From positions 124,001-188,000 of the forward strand of contig CAJNCF010000002.1 of the NCBI GenBank assembly GCA_905221195.1: a DNA stretch of 64,000 bases, given 5' to 3'. Position numbers and translations under genes: made by a program. The stretch is from a bacterium (GTDB lineage: Bacteria; Bacillota; Bacilli; Lactobacillales; Streptococcaceae). Of this stretch, positions 56,448-64,000 are shown one piece after another; the stretch's first letter is position 1; every line of letters starts with the position of its first letter. A model generated the notes under the pieces. It did no database searches and was not told the origin of the DNA. It worked only from the letters and a program-made list of their open reading frames with translations.

Positions 56448-56672
56448 TTATGCCTTGAAAACAAGTATTAAACTCATAACCGCAAAGGATAATACTGGAA
56501 CAACCAAGAGCCCAATCATAATCATATCATAGAGATGGGCTTGGCGAGCCTTGGATGTCTTATCAACTCCCGACATGGCTCTCAGTCCAATCCAAATCCC
56601 TAAAAAAATCAGGACGAGGATGGTGGTCAAGATCAAACTCTCGAAATATAAAGAAAATAGTTGCAGTAGCAT
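56448..56672 (-). CDS. DUF4059 family small membrane protein
   Basis: A 74-residue protein with two transmembrane segments (about 8-30, FESLILTTILVLIFLGIWIGL, and about 50-70, IMIGLLVVPVLSFAVMSLIL) joined by a basic loop (GVDKTSKARQAHLYD). This is the streptococcal DUF4059 family; function unknown. It lies between a cystine-type transporter and trxB in the same orientation, so a link to thiol metabolism is possible but untested. The start opening MLLQLF is used because GAGAG lies just before it. Confidence 0.8.
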   Translation of the reverse strand: MLLQLFSLYFESLILTTILVLIFLGIWIGLRAMSGVDKTSKARQAHLYDMIMIGLLVVPVLSFAVMSLILVFKA

Positions 56673-56704
56673 GATTTCTCTCATTTCTATCTTTTTTAAA
56701 GAGT

Positions 56705-56733
56705 AAACTCAGCTAGTCCAGCTAACTGAGTTT
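56705..56733 (-). promoter_or_regulatory. Stem-loop at the 5' end of the DUF4059 transcript
   Basis: ACTCAGTTAG pairs with CTAGCTGAGT around a 5-nt loop. It is predicted to sit at the very start of the DUF4059 message and may either stabilise that RNA or end transcripts from tcyBC, although its minus-strand T run is broken. Confidence 0.5.
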
Positions 56734-56743
56734 TTCTTTATCT

Positions 56744-56771
56744 ATTATATCAAATATAAGTTCGTTTGTAA
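56744..56771 (-). promoter_or_regulatory. Promoter of the DUF4059-trxB unit
   Basis: Minus strand: TTACAA (56766-56771), 16-nt spacer ending TGA, TATAAT (56744-56749). The -35 lies within the last codons of the upstream ATPase gene. Confidence 0.68.
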
Positions 56772-57493
56772 CTAGCGAAGAATTCTTTTGTCCGCTCTTC
56801 TTTAGGATGGTGGATAATCTCATCTGGTGTTCCAGACTCAATAATCTTCCCCTTATCTAAGAAGAGAATCTTATCAGCCACTTGGGCTACAAAGGACATG
56901 TCATGACTTACTAAAATCATAGTCTGTCCTGACTTAGCAGCATCTGCAATAGACTTTTCTACTTCTCCGACCAATTCTGGGTCAAGGGCTGAAGTTGGTT
57001 CGTCTAAGAGCAAAACATCTGGTTTCATAGCAAGCGCACGTGCTAGGGCAACCCGTTGCTTCTGACCACCCGACAAATGACGAGGGTAATGATTCTCACG
57101 ATCAGAAAGCCCAACCTTAGCCAACTCTTCCTTGGCAATCTTAGTCGCTTCTTGGTTAGATAATTTCTTGACCACAACCAAGCCTTCTTTCACATTGTCA
57201 AGTGCTGTACGTCGTTCAAACAAATTAAACTGTTGGAAAACCATTGACAGCTTACGGCGTAGGGCCAGGATTTCTTCTTGCGTAATTTTAGAGAAATCAA
57301 CCGAGAAATCATCAATCTGAATCGAACCACTGTCAGGTGTTTCAAGATAATTGAGACTACGTAGAAAGGTCGATTTCCCAGCTCCTGAAGAACCAATCAA
57401 GGCTACGACTTCTCCTTTTTGGATATCCAAGTCCAGATGATCCAAGACAGTCTGTCCTGAAAAGGATTTGCTTAAATTCGAAATCTTAATCAT
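56750..57493 (-). CDS. tcyC: Amino acid (probably cystine) ABC transporter ATPase
   Basis: Importer ATPase of the polar amino acid class (247 aa). Walker A GSSGAGKST (33-41), Q-loop FQQFNLFERRTAL, signature HLSGGQKQR, Walker B LLLDEPTSALDPE and the H-loop LVSHDMSF are intact. Position next to trxB and pairing with a lone permease match the pneumococcal TcyBC cystine importer, whose receptor TcyA is encoded elsewhere. The name rests on context. Its ATG overlaps the permease stop by one base. Confidence 0.85.
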   Translation of the reverse strand: MIKISNLSKSFSGQTVLDHLDLDIQKGEVVALIGSSGAGKSTFLRSLNYLETPDSGSIQIDDFSVDFSKITQEEILALRRKLSMVFQQFNLFERRTALDNVKEGLVVVKKLSNQEATKIAKEELAKVGLSDRENHYPRHLSGGQKQRVALARALAMKPDVLLLDEPTSALDPELVGEVEKSIADAAKSGQTMILVSHDMSFVAQVADKILFLDKGKIIESGTPDEIIHHPKEERTKEFFASYKRTYI

Positions 57494-58293
57494 TAACGAA
57501 GGTCTCCTTTCACATCTGTTTGCACTGTATCGGGTGCAGAAATAGCCATTTTTCTCTCGATGAAACGACCTAGGCTTTCAATTCCGATATTGACTACCCA
57601 ATAAACAAGGGCAACGGAGATGAAACGTTCAAAATAGCGGTAATCAGCTCCACCCAAAATCTGAGCTTGGGCAAAGACTTCCACAACACCCGCACTAAAG
57701 GCTAGGGAAGTTCCTTTGGTCAAGCCGATTAGGGAATTGATCAAGGTTGGAGTTGCCACAACAGCCGCATTAGGAATAATCACACGACGATAAACTTGTG
57801 CTCGGGTCATGCCCAGACTTCGTGCCGCCTCAATCTCCCCAGGATTGACTGAGAGAATGGCTGCACGAATGGTTTCACTAGCATAAGCTGCCTCATTAAA
57901 GGCAAAGGCTACAATCGCAAAAACAGCCGCTGGAATAGCATTGATATTGAGACCAGTACCCCATTGCTGATTGAGGGCTTTCAAAGCTAAAGGGATTCCG
58001 TAGTAGGTCAACATGAGTTGCACCAAAATCGGTGTTCCTTTGAGGAAACTAACAAAGAAGGCCTGCAAGGGATATAAAATCTTGACACGATTGATTTTCA
58101 CAATGGCAAAAAGAAGCGCCAAAACCAAGCCAAAAAGGGCACCACCAATTGTCAACATAATCGTTGTTGGAAGCTGTTGGACGATTCTCGGGATTCCATC
58201 AAAGACCGAACGCAAGCTAAACAGCTTGCCATCTGGAATCAATTGCATCAAGTTTTGGTACCAATCTGATGCTAAAATCGTTGTAACATTCAT
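57493..58293 (-). CDS. tcyB: Amino acid (probably cystine) ABC transporter permease
   Basis: Membrane subunit of the HisMQ type (266 aa, about five or six transmembrane segments). PTTIMLTIGGALFGLVLALLF starts the conserved part, FLKGTPILVQLMLTYYGIPLAL follows, and the ATPase-contact EAA loop is GEIEAARSLGMTRAQVYRRVIIP. A preceding segment of about 30 residues is not a signal peptide, and there is no fused receptor domain. AGGAGAGGATG lies before the ATG. No receptor gene is nearby. Confidence 0.85.
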   Translation of the reverse strand: MNVTTILASDWYQNLMQLIPDGKLFSLRSVFDGIPRIVQQLPTTIMLTIGGALFGLVLALLFAIVKINRVKILYPLQAFFVSFLKGTPILVQLMLTYYGIPLALKALNQQWGTGLNINAIPAAVFAIVAFAFNEAAYASETIRAAILSVNPGEIEAARSLGMTRAQVYRRVIIPNAAVVATPTLINSLIGLTKGTSLAFSAGVVEVFAQAQILGGADYRYFERFISVALVYWVVNIGIESLGRFIERKMAISAPDTVQTDVKGDLR

Positions 58294-58369
58294 AAAAACA
58301 TCCTCTCCTGATAATGATTCATTCTACCATACTTCTGCCGTCAATGAAATTATTTGCTACGGTCAGATA

Positions 58370-58382
58370 TAGACTTTGTCTA
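58370..58382. promoter_or_regulatory. Palindrome upstream of tcyB
   Basis: TAGACTTTGTCTA is a perfect 5-bp-arm palindrome about 80 bp before the tcyB start, upstream of the likely promoter (TGG-TAGAAT). It may be an operator, for example of a LysR-type sulfur regulator; this is inference. Confidence 0.4.
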
Positions 58383-58450
58383 CCTACTAGTTTATCATAC
58401 TTTAAAACAGGGAGGTTATATATTTTATCTATCAAAGAGATAGGTAAAAA

Positions 58451-58807
58451 CTATTTCAATCCCAATTCTTCGTAAGCTTTTCGATAACCGATTTGCTTAA
58501 CAGTTCCATTCTCCACTAAAATTGGACGTTTTAACAACATTCCATCGCTTGCTAGCAAGTCAGCTGCTTCTTGGTTCGACAGACTTCCTACCTTATCTTT
58601 CAGCCCTAGTTCCCGGTATTTGATTCCACTAGTGTTAAAAAATTGCTTCAATTCAAATCCTGAGGTTTCTAGCCAGTTTAAAATGACTTCTTGACTTGGT
58701 GTTTCTTCCACGATATGAACAGCTTTGTAGTCCACACCGAGTTGGTTTAATTCTTGTTTTGCTTTTTTACAAGTTGAACATTTTGGGTATTCGATAAATT
58801 CTAACAT
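58451..58807 (-). CDS. ArsC/Spx family thioredoxin-fold protein
   Basis: Cytosolic protein of 118 aa in the ArsC-like group that includes Spx, MgsR and YffB. The redox pair is Cys10-Ser-Thr-Cys13 in IEYPKCSTCKKAKQEL, and KRPILVENGTVKQIGYR holds the conserved Arg-Pro. It lacks the RPI/Gly10 arrangement that would mark it as a certain Spx regulator. Arsenate reduction is only one possibility. It is last in a three-gene run with ogt and a GNAT gene, spaced 12 nt from ogt. Confidence 0.85.
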   Translation of the reverse strand: MLEFIEYPKCSTCKKAKQELNQLGVDYKAVHIVEETPSQEVILNWLETSGFELKQFFNTSGIKYRELGLKDKVGSLSNQEAADLLASDGMLLKRPILVENGTVKQIGYRKAYEELGLK

Positions 58808-58819
58808 GTGTTTCACTTT

Positions 58820-59317
58820 CTATTTTATATCTTTAAAATCCGCGCCTTCATGCTCCAAGAGCCATGCTTTCTTTTCCACTCCTGCGGCATAACCAGTCAG
58901 ACGCTTGCCTGCTCCCAGCACACGATGACAAGGTACAAGGATGGACCAAGGATTGCGACCTACAGCTCCACCAATTGCCTGAGCAGAAGCCACTTGCAGG
59001 TCTTGCGCTATTTGTCCATAGGTCACTGTCCTACCATAATGAATTCCCTGTAAATAGGACCAAACTCTCTTTTCAAAATCCGTTCCGATTGGAGCCAAAG
59101 GTAAGTTGGATAAATCCTGCGACTTGCCTTTAAAGTAATCATCTAAGCAAGCAATAACTGGGTCTAAAATAGGATGACTAACAACTTCGTCTATTGTTTC
59201 ATCTCCCAATCCCCTCTCAAAATGCTTCTGATCCTGTACCCAAATGCCATACAGATAATGGTCATCAGCTACGAGAGAAAGGGAGCCAATTGGCGAAGTG
59301 TAGAGCATTTTTTTCAT
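58820..59317 (-). CDS. ogt: Methylated-DNA-protein-cysteine methyltransferase
   Basis: Suicide repair enzyme that takes alkyl groups from O6-methylguanine (165 aa). The acceptor Cys is in LVPCHRVLGAG, preceded by the helix-turn-helix TYGQIAQDLQVASAQAIGGAVGRNPW. The N-terminal domain is of the short Ogt type. It is the middle gene of the GNAT-ogt-ArsC-like run. Confidence 0.95.
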   Translation of the reverse strand: MKKMLYTSPIGSLSLVADDHYLYGIWVQDQKHFERGLGDETIDEVVSHPILDPVIACLDDYFKGKSQDLSNLPLAPIGTDFEKRVWSYLQGIHYGRTVTYGQIAQDLQVASAQAIGGAVGRNPWSILVPCHRVLGAGKRLTGYAAGVEKKAWLLEHEGADFKDIK

Positions 59318-59329
59318 ACTTCTTTTGCA

Positions 59330-59824
59330 TTATTTCTTTAATTTTTGATAGGCCAAGCGTTCCCCATCTACTGGCACCTTACCGACCTGTTTAAAACCGA
59401 GTTTTTCAAAAATATGTTGCATGGCCTTATTTTCTGCATGTGTATCTGAGCGAAAATCCAGATAATCAAAACCTTCAATCAAGCCTTCTAGGAAAGTCTG
59501 TGCAACTCCCTGTCCCTGCACATCTGCAGCCACAGCAACACGGTGAAAGACTAGATACTCTGACTCTCCAGCTTGCCAGTTTCCCTCATAAATGGCTTCA
59601 TAGGCCTCCTCTGGACTCTTGGTCACAGCAGCATAGGCTAGCAGTTCTCCCTCTTCCAAGGCTACATAGGCTTGACCCGAGATAATATCATCAATAATAA
59701 TGTCTACATTTGGATAGCCATTTTGCCACTGGTCACTACCAGCATCTGCTAAACATTTCTTGGCTTCCTCAATTACCTGCATAATGGCATCTACTTCATT
59801 TGGAAAAGCTAAACGAATCTCCAT
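59330..59824 (-). CDS. GNAT family N-acetyltransferase
   Basis: Acetyl-CoA-dependent acetyltransferase of unknown substrate (164 aa). The GNAT core is visible as EIRLAFPNEVDAIMQVIEEAKK at the start, LVFHRVAVAADVQGQGVAQTFLEGL with the Q/R-x-x-G-x-A CoA-binding motif, and NKAMQHIFEKLGFKQVGKVP. The ATG at 59824 follows AGAGGAC; an upstream in-frame ATG lacks a ribosome-binding site. It heads the run with ogt. Confidence 0.87.
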   Translation of the reverse strand: MEIRLAFPNEVDAIMQVIEEAKKCLADAGSDQWQNGYPNVDIIIDDIISGQAYVALEEGELLAYAAVTKSPEEAYEAIYEGNWQAGESEYLVFHRVAVAADVQGQGVAQTFLEGLIEGFDYLDFRSDTHAENKAMQHIFEKLGFKQVGKVPVDGERLAYQKLKK

Positions 59825-59855
59825 CTTTTGTCCTCTTTTCTGACTAGTTTCTCCC

Positions 59856-59884
59856 ATCATAGCATAATTTAAGCCTTTTCACAA
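59856..59884 (-). promoter_or_regulatory. Promoter of the GNAT-ogt-ArsC-like unit
   Basis: Minus strand: TTGTGA (59879-59884), 17-nt spacer ending TGC, TATGAT (59856-59861). It is divergent from the DUF1836 promoter 12 bp away. Confidence 0.68.
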
Positions 59885-59895
59885 GCAGTTGAAAC

Positions 59896-59924
59896 TTGAC
59901 TTTTTGTTTTAGTTATTTTATAAT
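59896..59924 (+). promoter_or_regulatory. Promoter of the DUF1836-hemolysin III operon
   Basis: TTGACT (59896-59901), 17-nt spacer, TATAAT (59919-59924), close to consensus. Confidence 0.8.
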
Positions 59925-59943
59925 CTAGTTATTAAAACTAGAT
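59923..59943. promoter_or_regulatory. Perfect inverted repeat over the DUF1836 transcription start
   Basis: ATCTAGTT and AACTAGAT (8-bp arms, no mismatch) around ATTAA. It overlaps the last bases of the -10 and the predicted start of transcription, an ideal place for a repressor. Confidence 0.7.
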
Positions 59944-59958
59944 AAAAAGGAGTTGGAA

Positions 59959-60402
59959 ATGAAAACCACCTTTTCCTACCCTAAATGGGCAGAAATTCCA
60001 AACATTGACCTCTATCTGGACCAGGTTTTACTCTATGTCAATCAGGTCTGCGCCCCTATTTCTCCTGATAAAGACAAGGGCCTAACAGCATCTATGGTCA
60101 ATAACTATGTCAAACATGGTTATCTGATAAAGCCTGACAAGAAAAAATACCAACGCCAACAGATTGCCCGTTTGATTGCGATCACAACCCTCAAGTCTGT
60201 ATTTTCTATTCAAGAAATAGCTCATACCCTCAATACTCTCCAAAGTCAAGCCAGCTCAGACCAGCTATACGACGCTTTTGTGAACTACATGAACAATGGG
60301 ATTGATCCAGAAAATCCTATTATCCAAAGTAGCTGCCAAACAGTTAAACTCTATCATCAAACTTTAGCCTTAATCCATCATACTGAAGAGGAGAAAATCT
60401 AA
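59959..60402 (+). CDS. DUF1836 domain protein, putative MerR-like DNA-binding regulator
   Basis: A 147-residue cytosolic protein of the DUF1836 family. The segment LTASMVNNYVKHGYLIKPDKKKYQRQQIARLIAITTLKSVFSIQEIAHTL (about 43-92) looks like a MerR-type winged helix, which fits a regulator. The rest is helical. The start behind AAGGAG (6-nt spacing) is preferred to a TTG two codons earlier. Its stop overlaps the ATG of the hemolysin III gene by one base. With the perfect inverted repeat at its promoter it may regulate its own operon. Confidence 0.8.
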   Translation: MKTTFSYPKWAEIPNIDLYLDQVLLYVNQVCAPISPDKDKGLTASMVNNYVKHGYLIKPDKKKYQRQQIARLIAITTLKSVFSIQEIAHTLNTLQSQASSDQLYDAFVNYMNNGIDPENPIIQSSCQTVKLYHQTLALIHHTEEEKI

Positions 60403-61049
60403 TGAATACTAGTCTTAAACTCAGTAAACAACTTAGTTTTGGAGAGGAGATTGCTAATAGCGTGACTCATGCCGTAGGTGCAGTCATCATGCTCATCTTA
60501 CTGCCTATTTCATCCACCTATAGTTATGAGGCGCACGGCTTTTTTTCCTCTATCGGTGTTTCCATTTTCGTCATCAGTCTATTTCTCATGTTCCTCTCGT
60601 CAACCATTTACCACTCTATGGCTTACGGCTCAACCCATAAATATGTGTTACGAATCATTGACCATTCTATGATTTATGTTGCCATTGCTGGCTCATACAC
60701 GCCCGTCGTCTTAACCTTAATGAATAACTGGTTTGGCTATCTGATTATTTCCATTCAGTGGGGAACGACCATCTTTGGTATTCTCTATAAAATCTTTGCT
60801 AAAAAGGTCAATGAGAAATTTAGCCTTGCTCTTTACCTGATTATGGGCTGGTTGGTTCTAGCTATCATTCCTGCCATTATCAGTCAAACGACGCCAATTT
60901 TCTGGAGCCTCATGGTAACTGGCGGACTTTCTTATACAGTTGGAGCTGGATTTTATGCCAAGAAAAAACCTTATTTCCACATGATTTGGCATCTCTTTAT
61001 CCTAGCTGCATCTGCCCTCCAATATATCGCCATTGTTTATTACATGTAA
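60402..61049 (+). CDS. Hemolysin III / PAQR family membrane protein
   Basis: Seven-transmembrane protein (215 aa) of the hemolysin III (TrhA/YqfA) family, related to adiponectin receptors. Conserved blocks: EEIANSVTHAVGA at the start, SSTIYHSMAYGS, RIIDHSMIYVAIAGSYTPV, and a C-terminal HMIWHLFILAASALQYIA. The His and Asp/Ser residues that bind zinc in PAQR proteins are retained. Work in other bacteria links the family to membrane fluidity; haemolysis is not established. It is second in the operon. Confidence 0.9.
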   Translation: MNTSLKLSKQLSFGEEIANSVTHAVGAVIMLILLPISSTYSYEAHGFFSSIGVSIFVISLFLMFLSSTIYHSMAYGSTHKYVLRIIDHSMIYVAIAGSYTPVVLTLMNNWFGYLIISIQWGTTIFGILYKIFAKKVNEKFSLALYLIMGWLVLAIIPAIISQTTPIFWSLMVTGGLSYTVGAGFYAKKKPYFHMIWHLFILAASALQYIAIVYYM

Positions 61050-61078
61050 AAAGTTGAGAAACTCAGTCTCAACTTTTT
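61048..61078. terminator. Bidirectional terminator, hemolysin III gene / pdxT
   Basis: AAAAAGTTGAGA and TCTCAACTTTTT form a 12-bp perfect stem with a 7-nt loop. It overlaps the ends of both convergent genes. Confidence 0.92.
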
Positions 61079-61650
61079 TCTTTACACATATTGATAAAGT
61101 ACTGGTGCAAGCGCACATCATCAGTCAATTCTGGATGAAAAGAGGTCACTAACATATTTTTTTCTTGGGCTGCAACGATTTGATTATCAACTATTGCTAG
61201 AATTTCTACATCTTCTCCAACACTACTGATAATTGGACCACGGATAAAGGTCATTGGAATATGACCGACTTCCTTACATTCTGCTTCCGTATAGAAACTT
61301 CCCAGTTGGCGTCCATAGGCATTGCGCTCGACCACCATATCCATAGTTCCTAGATGACTCTCTTCTTGAGAAGTAATTTCCTTGGCCAGCAAAATTAAGC
61401 CTGCACAGGTTCCAAAGGCTGGTAAACCAGATAGAATGGCTTCTCGGATGGGAATCAGCATGTCCTGGTCACGTAAGAGCTTGCCCATGGTTGTAGACTC
61501 CCCACCAGGTAATATCAAACCTGACAAGTCATTCTGATGCTGCTGAAAATCATCTAAATTTCTGATTTCAACACTCTCGACACCTAATTGATCTAGTACT
61601 TTTGCATGTTCTGCAAAGGCCCCTTGCAAGGCCAATATTCCGATTTTCAT
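61069..61650 (-). CDS. pdxT: Pyridoxal 5'-phosphate synthase glutaminase subunit
   Basis: Class I-type glutaminase that supplies ammonia to PdxS for making vitamin B6 (193 aa). The nucleophile is Cys82 in [14 protein letters not shown], and the His-Glu pair is in [23 protein letters not shown] is the oxyanion region. It begins on the base after the pdxS stop codon. Confidence 0.97.
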   Translation of the reverse strand: MKIGILALQGAFAEHAKVLDQLGVESVEIRNLDDFQQHQNDLSGLILPGGESTTMGKLLRDQDMLIPIREAILSGLPAFGTCAGLILLAKEITSQEESHLGTMDMVVERNAYGRQLGSFYTEAECKEVGHIPMTFIRGPIISSVGEDVEILAIVDNQIVAAQEKNMLVTSFHPELTDDVRLHQYFINMCKEKS

Positions 61651-62526
61651 CTATTTTCCTCGCTCAGCCATGAGAATTTGGATTTCATTTTCATTAATAC
61701 CAACCATGGCTTCTCCTAAATCTTCAGAGATTTGAGCTAGGATTTGAGGATTACGGAAGTTAGTCACAGCCTTGACAATAGCACTTGCCCGTTTTACTGG
61801 ATCTCCTGACTTGAAAATACCTGAACCGACAAAGACACCCTCTGCCCCTAATTGCATCATCAGCGCAGCATCTGCTGGTGTTGCAACGCCTCCAGCTGCG
61901 AAGTTTACAACTGGCAATTTCCCATGTTCATGAACGTATTGGACCAATTCTACAGGGACTTGCAAGTCCTTGGCAGCAACATAAAGTTCGTCCTCACGTA
62001 GATTCTGAATACGGCGAATTTCCTGATTCATCATGCGCATATGACGAACGGCTTGGACGATATCTCCTGTACCTGGTTCTCCTTTTGTACGAATCATGGA
62101 AGCTCCCTCAGCGATACGACGCAAGGCTTCACCCAAGTCCTTGGCACCACAAACAAAAGGAACTTGAAATTCTTTTTTGTCCACATGGAAACGGTCGTCA
62201 GCTGGCGATAGAACTTCACTCTCATCGATATAGTCAATCTCAATAGCCTCTAAAATTTGAGCTTCAACAAAATGCCCGATTCTGACCTTGGCCATTACTG
62301 GAATACTCACCGCTTCTTGGATTTCCTTAATCATCTTTGGATCACTCATACGGGAAACCCCACCAGCTGCACGAATATCTGCTGGAATCCGCTCCAAGGC
62401 CATCACAGCGGCCGCACCAGCAGCTTCTGCAATACGAGCCTGTTCAGGATTCTGAACGTCCATGATAACCCCACCTTTGAGCATCTGCGCCAAGTTTTTA
62501 TTTAATTCATATCTATTTTCAGTCAT
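61651..62526 (-). CDS. pdxS: Pyridoxal 5'-phosphate synthase synthase subunit
   Basis: Makes PLP from ribose 5-phosphate, glyceraldehyde 3-phosphate and ammonia (291 aa, twelve-subunit barrel enzyme). [18 protein letters not shown], the first active-site Lys in [21 protein letters not shown]-like [33 protein letters not shown] and the C-terminal regions are all normal. MTENRYELN is used as start because GAGG lies about 10 nt upstream. Confidence 0.97.
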   Translation of the reverse strand: MTENRYELNKNLAQMLKGGVIMDVQNPEQARIAEAAGAAAVMALERIPADIRAAGGVSRMSDPKMIKEIQEAVSIPVMAKVRIGHFVEAQILEAIEIDYIDESEVLSPADDRFHVDKKEFQVPFVCGAKDLGEALRRIAEGASMIRTKGEPGTGDIVQAVRHMRMMNQEIRRIQNLREDELYVAAKDLQVPVELVQYVHEHGKLPVVNFAAGGVATPADAALMMQLGAEGVFVGSGIFKSGDPVKRASAIVKAVTNFRNPQILAQISEDLGEAMVGINENEIQILMAERGK

Positions 62527-62550
62527 TTGTTTTATCCTCATCATTTGTAT

Positions 62551-62562
62551 TGGTAGCTACCA
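62551..62562. promoter_or_regulatory. Palindrome at the pdxS transcription start
   Basis: TGGTAGCTACCA is a perfect 12-nt palindrome just downstream of the -10, over the predicted start of transcription. It could be an operator or fold at the 5' end of the message. Confidence 0.5.
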
Positions 62563-62566
62563 TTTC

Positions 62567-62595
62567 ATTTTAAGTTAGATTAGAAGAAATCACAA
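62567..62595 (-). promoter_or_regulatory. pdxST promoter
   Basis: Minus strand: TTGTGA (62590-62595), 17-nt spacer, TAAAAT (62567-62572). Confidence 0.7.
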
Positions 62596-62630
62596 GATAA
62601 AAAAAGGATAATTGTATGGGTACAGATTGA

Positions 62631-62781
62631 TACTCAATGAAAATCAAAGAGCAAACTAGGAAGCTAGCCGCAGGTTGCTCAAAGTACTGCTTTGAGGTTG
62701 CAGATAGAACTGACGAAGTCAGTACCCATACCTACGGTAAGGCGAAGCTGACGTGGTTTGAAGAGATTTTCGAAGAGTATA
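62631..62781 (-). repeat. BOX element with boxB (A-B-C)
   Basis: Left end TACTCAATGAAAATC, right end TTCGAAGAGTATA. Between the boxC and boxA cores lies one boxB copy, with CTCAAAGTACTGCTTTGAG and CTGACGAAGTCAG as internal inverted repeats. About 150 bp. It lies between the pdx promoter and the nox terminator. Confidence 0.92.
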
Positions 62782-62783
62782 AC

Positions 62784-62821
62784 TAAAAAACTATCTGACC
62801 TTAACCTAAGGCCAGATAGTT
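62784..62821 (-). terminator. nox terminator
   Basis: Minus strand: AACTATCTG-CCTTA pairs with TAAGG-CAGATAGTT with one mismatch, followed by TTTTT. Confidence 0.9.
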
Positions 62822-62830
62822 CATCAAATT

Positions 62831-64000
62831 TTATTTTTCAGCTGTAAGTGCAGCCATTGTGATGTAGTTGTATGGTTTGTTGAAGTGTGGCAAGAAGAAT
62901 AAGTCTGTCAATGCCAATTTATCAATTGTTACATGTTCCTGGATAGCAAGTGAGAACATATGGATTCCCATGCTGATTGCAATATCATGTGAAACCATTT
63001 GCGCACCAAGAATTTCACGACTATCTTTGTCAAAGACAATCTTGATGGCAACTTCGTGGTTGTCATGCTTCATAAATTCAGGTTTTTGAAGATCGTTAAA
63101 GCCTGTTTCAGTCGCATTGTAACCTGCTGCTTTAGCTTTTTCAAGAGTCAAACCAGTTGAAACCATGTGAAGACCGTAGATTGAAATACCGTTTGATCCT
63201 TGAACACCGATTCCTTCCAATTCATGTCCACAAGCGTTGTAAGCACCAACGATACCAGTACGAACAGCATTTGAAGCAAGGGCGATGTAACTTGTGTCTT
63301 TACGAGCATTGTCATAAACAGTCGCACAGTCACCAACGGCAAATACACCAGGAAGTGAAGTTTCTTGTTTCTTGTCTACAAGGAAAGCACCGTTGCGGAA
63401 GAGTTCAATCTTACCATCAGCAAGAGCTGTATTTGGACGGAAACCAACTGCAAGGATAACCATGTCCACATCGAAAGTTTCTTTATCAGTAATCAAGCGT
63501 TCAACTTTACCGTCACCTTCGATTGCTTTAACAGTTTGACCAAGTGCCAAGCGGATGTTGTGGTCTTCCAAGTTCTTAGCCATCATTTGTGTGAAGTCTT
63601 TGTCATAGTAACCGTTCAAGACAGTATCTACGATGTCAACAAGGACAACTTCTTTTCCAAGACGTTCAAAGGCTTCAGCAAGTTCAACACCGATGTAACC
63701 ACCACCTACAACGGCGATACGGTCAAGGTGCTGGCTCTTGTCAGCAAGTTTGTTGATAACTTCTTCAGCGTTTTGGTACAATTTTACGAATTGTACGTTT
63801 TCAAGAGTTGCTTTAAATTCGCGGTTTCCTTTAACAATTTCAACACCTTCGATTGGTGGCAAGATTGGTGTAGAACCTGTAGCGAAAATCAATTTCTCGT
63901 ATGATTCTTTGTGCTCTTTTCCTTCAACTTCTGCTGTAACTACTTTGTTATCATAGTCGATTGAAAGAACTGGTGAGTTCATGTACACTTTAGCACCTTT
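62831..64000 (-). CDS. nox: Water-forming NADH oxidase, C-terminal part (runs off the right edge)
   Basis: Flavoenzyme that reduces O2 to water with NADH, keeping redox balance during aerobic growth. The 389 residues present are open to the window edge; about 70 N-terminal residues, including the FAD motif and redox Cys, are outside. Seen: [24 protein letters not shown]-binding [27 protein letters not shown]-contact [12 protein letters not shown], and the C-terminal dimerisation domain ending [13 protein letters not shown]. Similarity to CoA-disulfide reductases is expected; streptococcal Nox fits best. Confidence 0.93.
   Translation of the reverse strand, partial: KGAKVYMNSPVLSIDYDNKVVTAEVEGKEHKESYEKLIFATGSTPILPPIEGVEIVKGNREFKATLENVQFVKLYQNAEEVINKLADKSQHLDRIAVVGGGYIGVELAEAFERLGKEVVLVDIVDTVLNGYYDKDFTQMMAKNLEDHNIRLALGQTVKAIEGDGKVERLITDKETFDVDMVILAVGFRPNTALADGKIELFRNGAFLVDKKQETSLPGVFAVGDCATVYDNARKDTSYIALASNAVRTGIVGAYNACGHELEGIGVQGSNGISIYGLHMVSTGLTLEKAKAAGYNATETGFNDLQKPEFMKHDNHEVAIKIVFDKDSREILGAQMVSHDIAISMGIHMFSLAIQEHVTIDKLALTDLFFLPHFNKPYNYITMAALTAEK

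Overview
The window is chromosomal DNA of a Mitis-group Streptococcus, most like S. mitis, S. pseudopneumoniae or S. pneumoniae. The species call is inference. It rests on four BOX repeats, a tmRNA tag that reads AKNNTSYALAA, low GC, a YSIRK/LPXTG wall protein, a 66-residue ATP synthase c subunit in the c-a-b-delta-alpha-gamma-beta-epsilon order, and a CppA gene. No phage, IS transposase, CRISPR array or complete mobile element was found.

Layout. 1-5.3 kb: 5' end of glmU, a membrane-anchored GH25 muramidase, a popT-ybaK-phosphatase operon and lysS. 5.4-14.8 kb: one giant (3146 aa) wall-anchored protein whose C-terminal two thirds are Rib-like repeats; its leader carries an 11-base G tract. 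15.2-17.4 kb: a polar amino acid ABC importer. 17.5-23.2 kb: a TPR protein, an AI-2E-family membrane protein, an orphan oligopeptide-binding lipoprotein and a lactonase-fold protein. 23.3-29.7 kb: the F1Fo ATP synthase operon, with a BOX element between atpG and atpD. 30-33.5 kb: CHY zinc-finger protein, U32 family protein, guaA. 33.6-37 kb: a GntR regulator and a cppA-serine hydrolase-EamA operon in which the EamA gene has a premature stop. 37-41 kb: aquaglyceroporin and an uncharacterised three-gene cassette (two esterases and an ATP-grasp ligase). 41-46.5 kb: thiI with a cysteine desulfurase, a small membrane protein whose stop codon comes from a BOX element, and ftsK. 46.6-50.2 kb: the fruR-fruK-fruA operon. 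50.3-51 kb: tRNA-Ser(GGA) and ssrA. 51-55.4 kb: SGNH hydrolase, HAD hydrolase, CapA-like protein, def and rlmB. 55.5-60 kb: trxB, a DUF4059 protein, a cystine-type ABC permease and ATPase, an ArsC/Spx-like protein, ogt and GNAT. 60-64 kb: DUF1836 regulator with a hemolysin III protein, pdxS-pdxT, and a truncated nox.

Several groups fit together. glmU, the muramidase and the Und-P translocase concern the envelope. thiI and the desulfurase form a sulfur-transfer pair. tcyBC-type transport next to trxB suggests thiol metabolism. fruRKA imports and phosphorylates fructose under a perfect cre site. The least ordinary signals are the homopolymeric G tract in front of the giant adhesin, the twin-esterase/ATP-grasp cassette, BOX elements lying inside operons or at gene ends, three genes whose -10 box sits directly against the start codon, and a perfect inverted repeat over the promoter of the DUF1836 gene.
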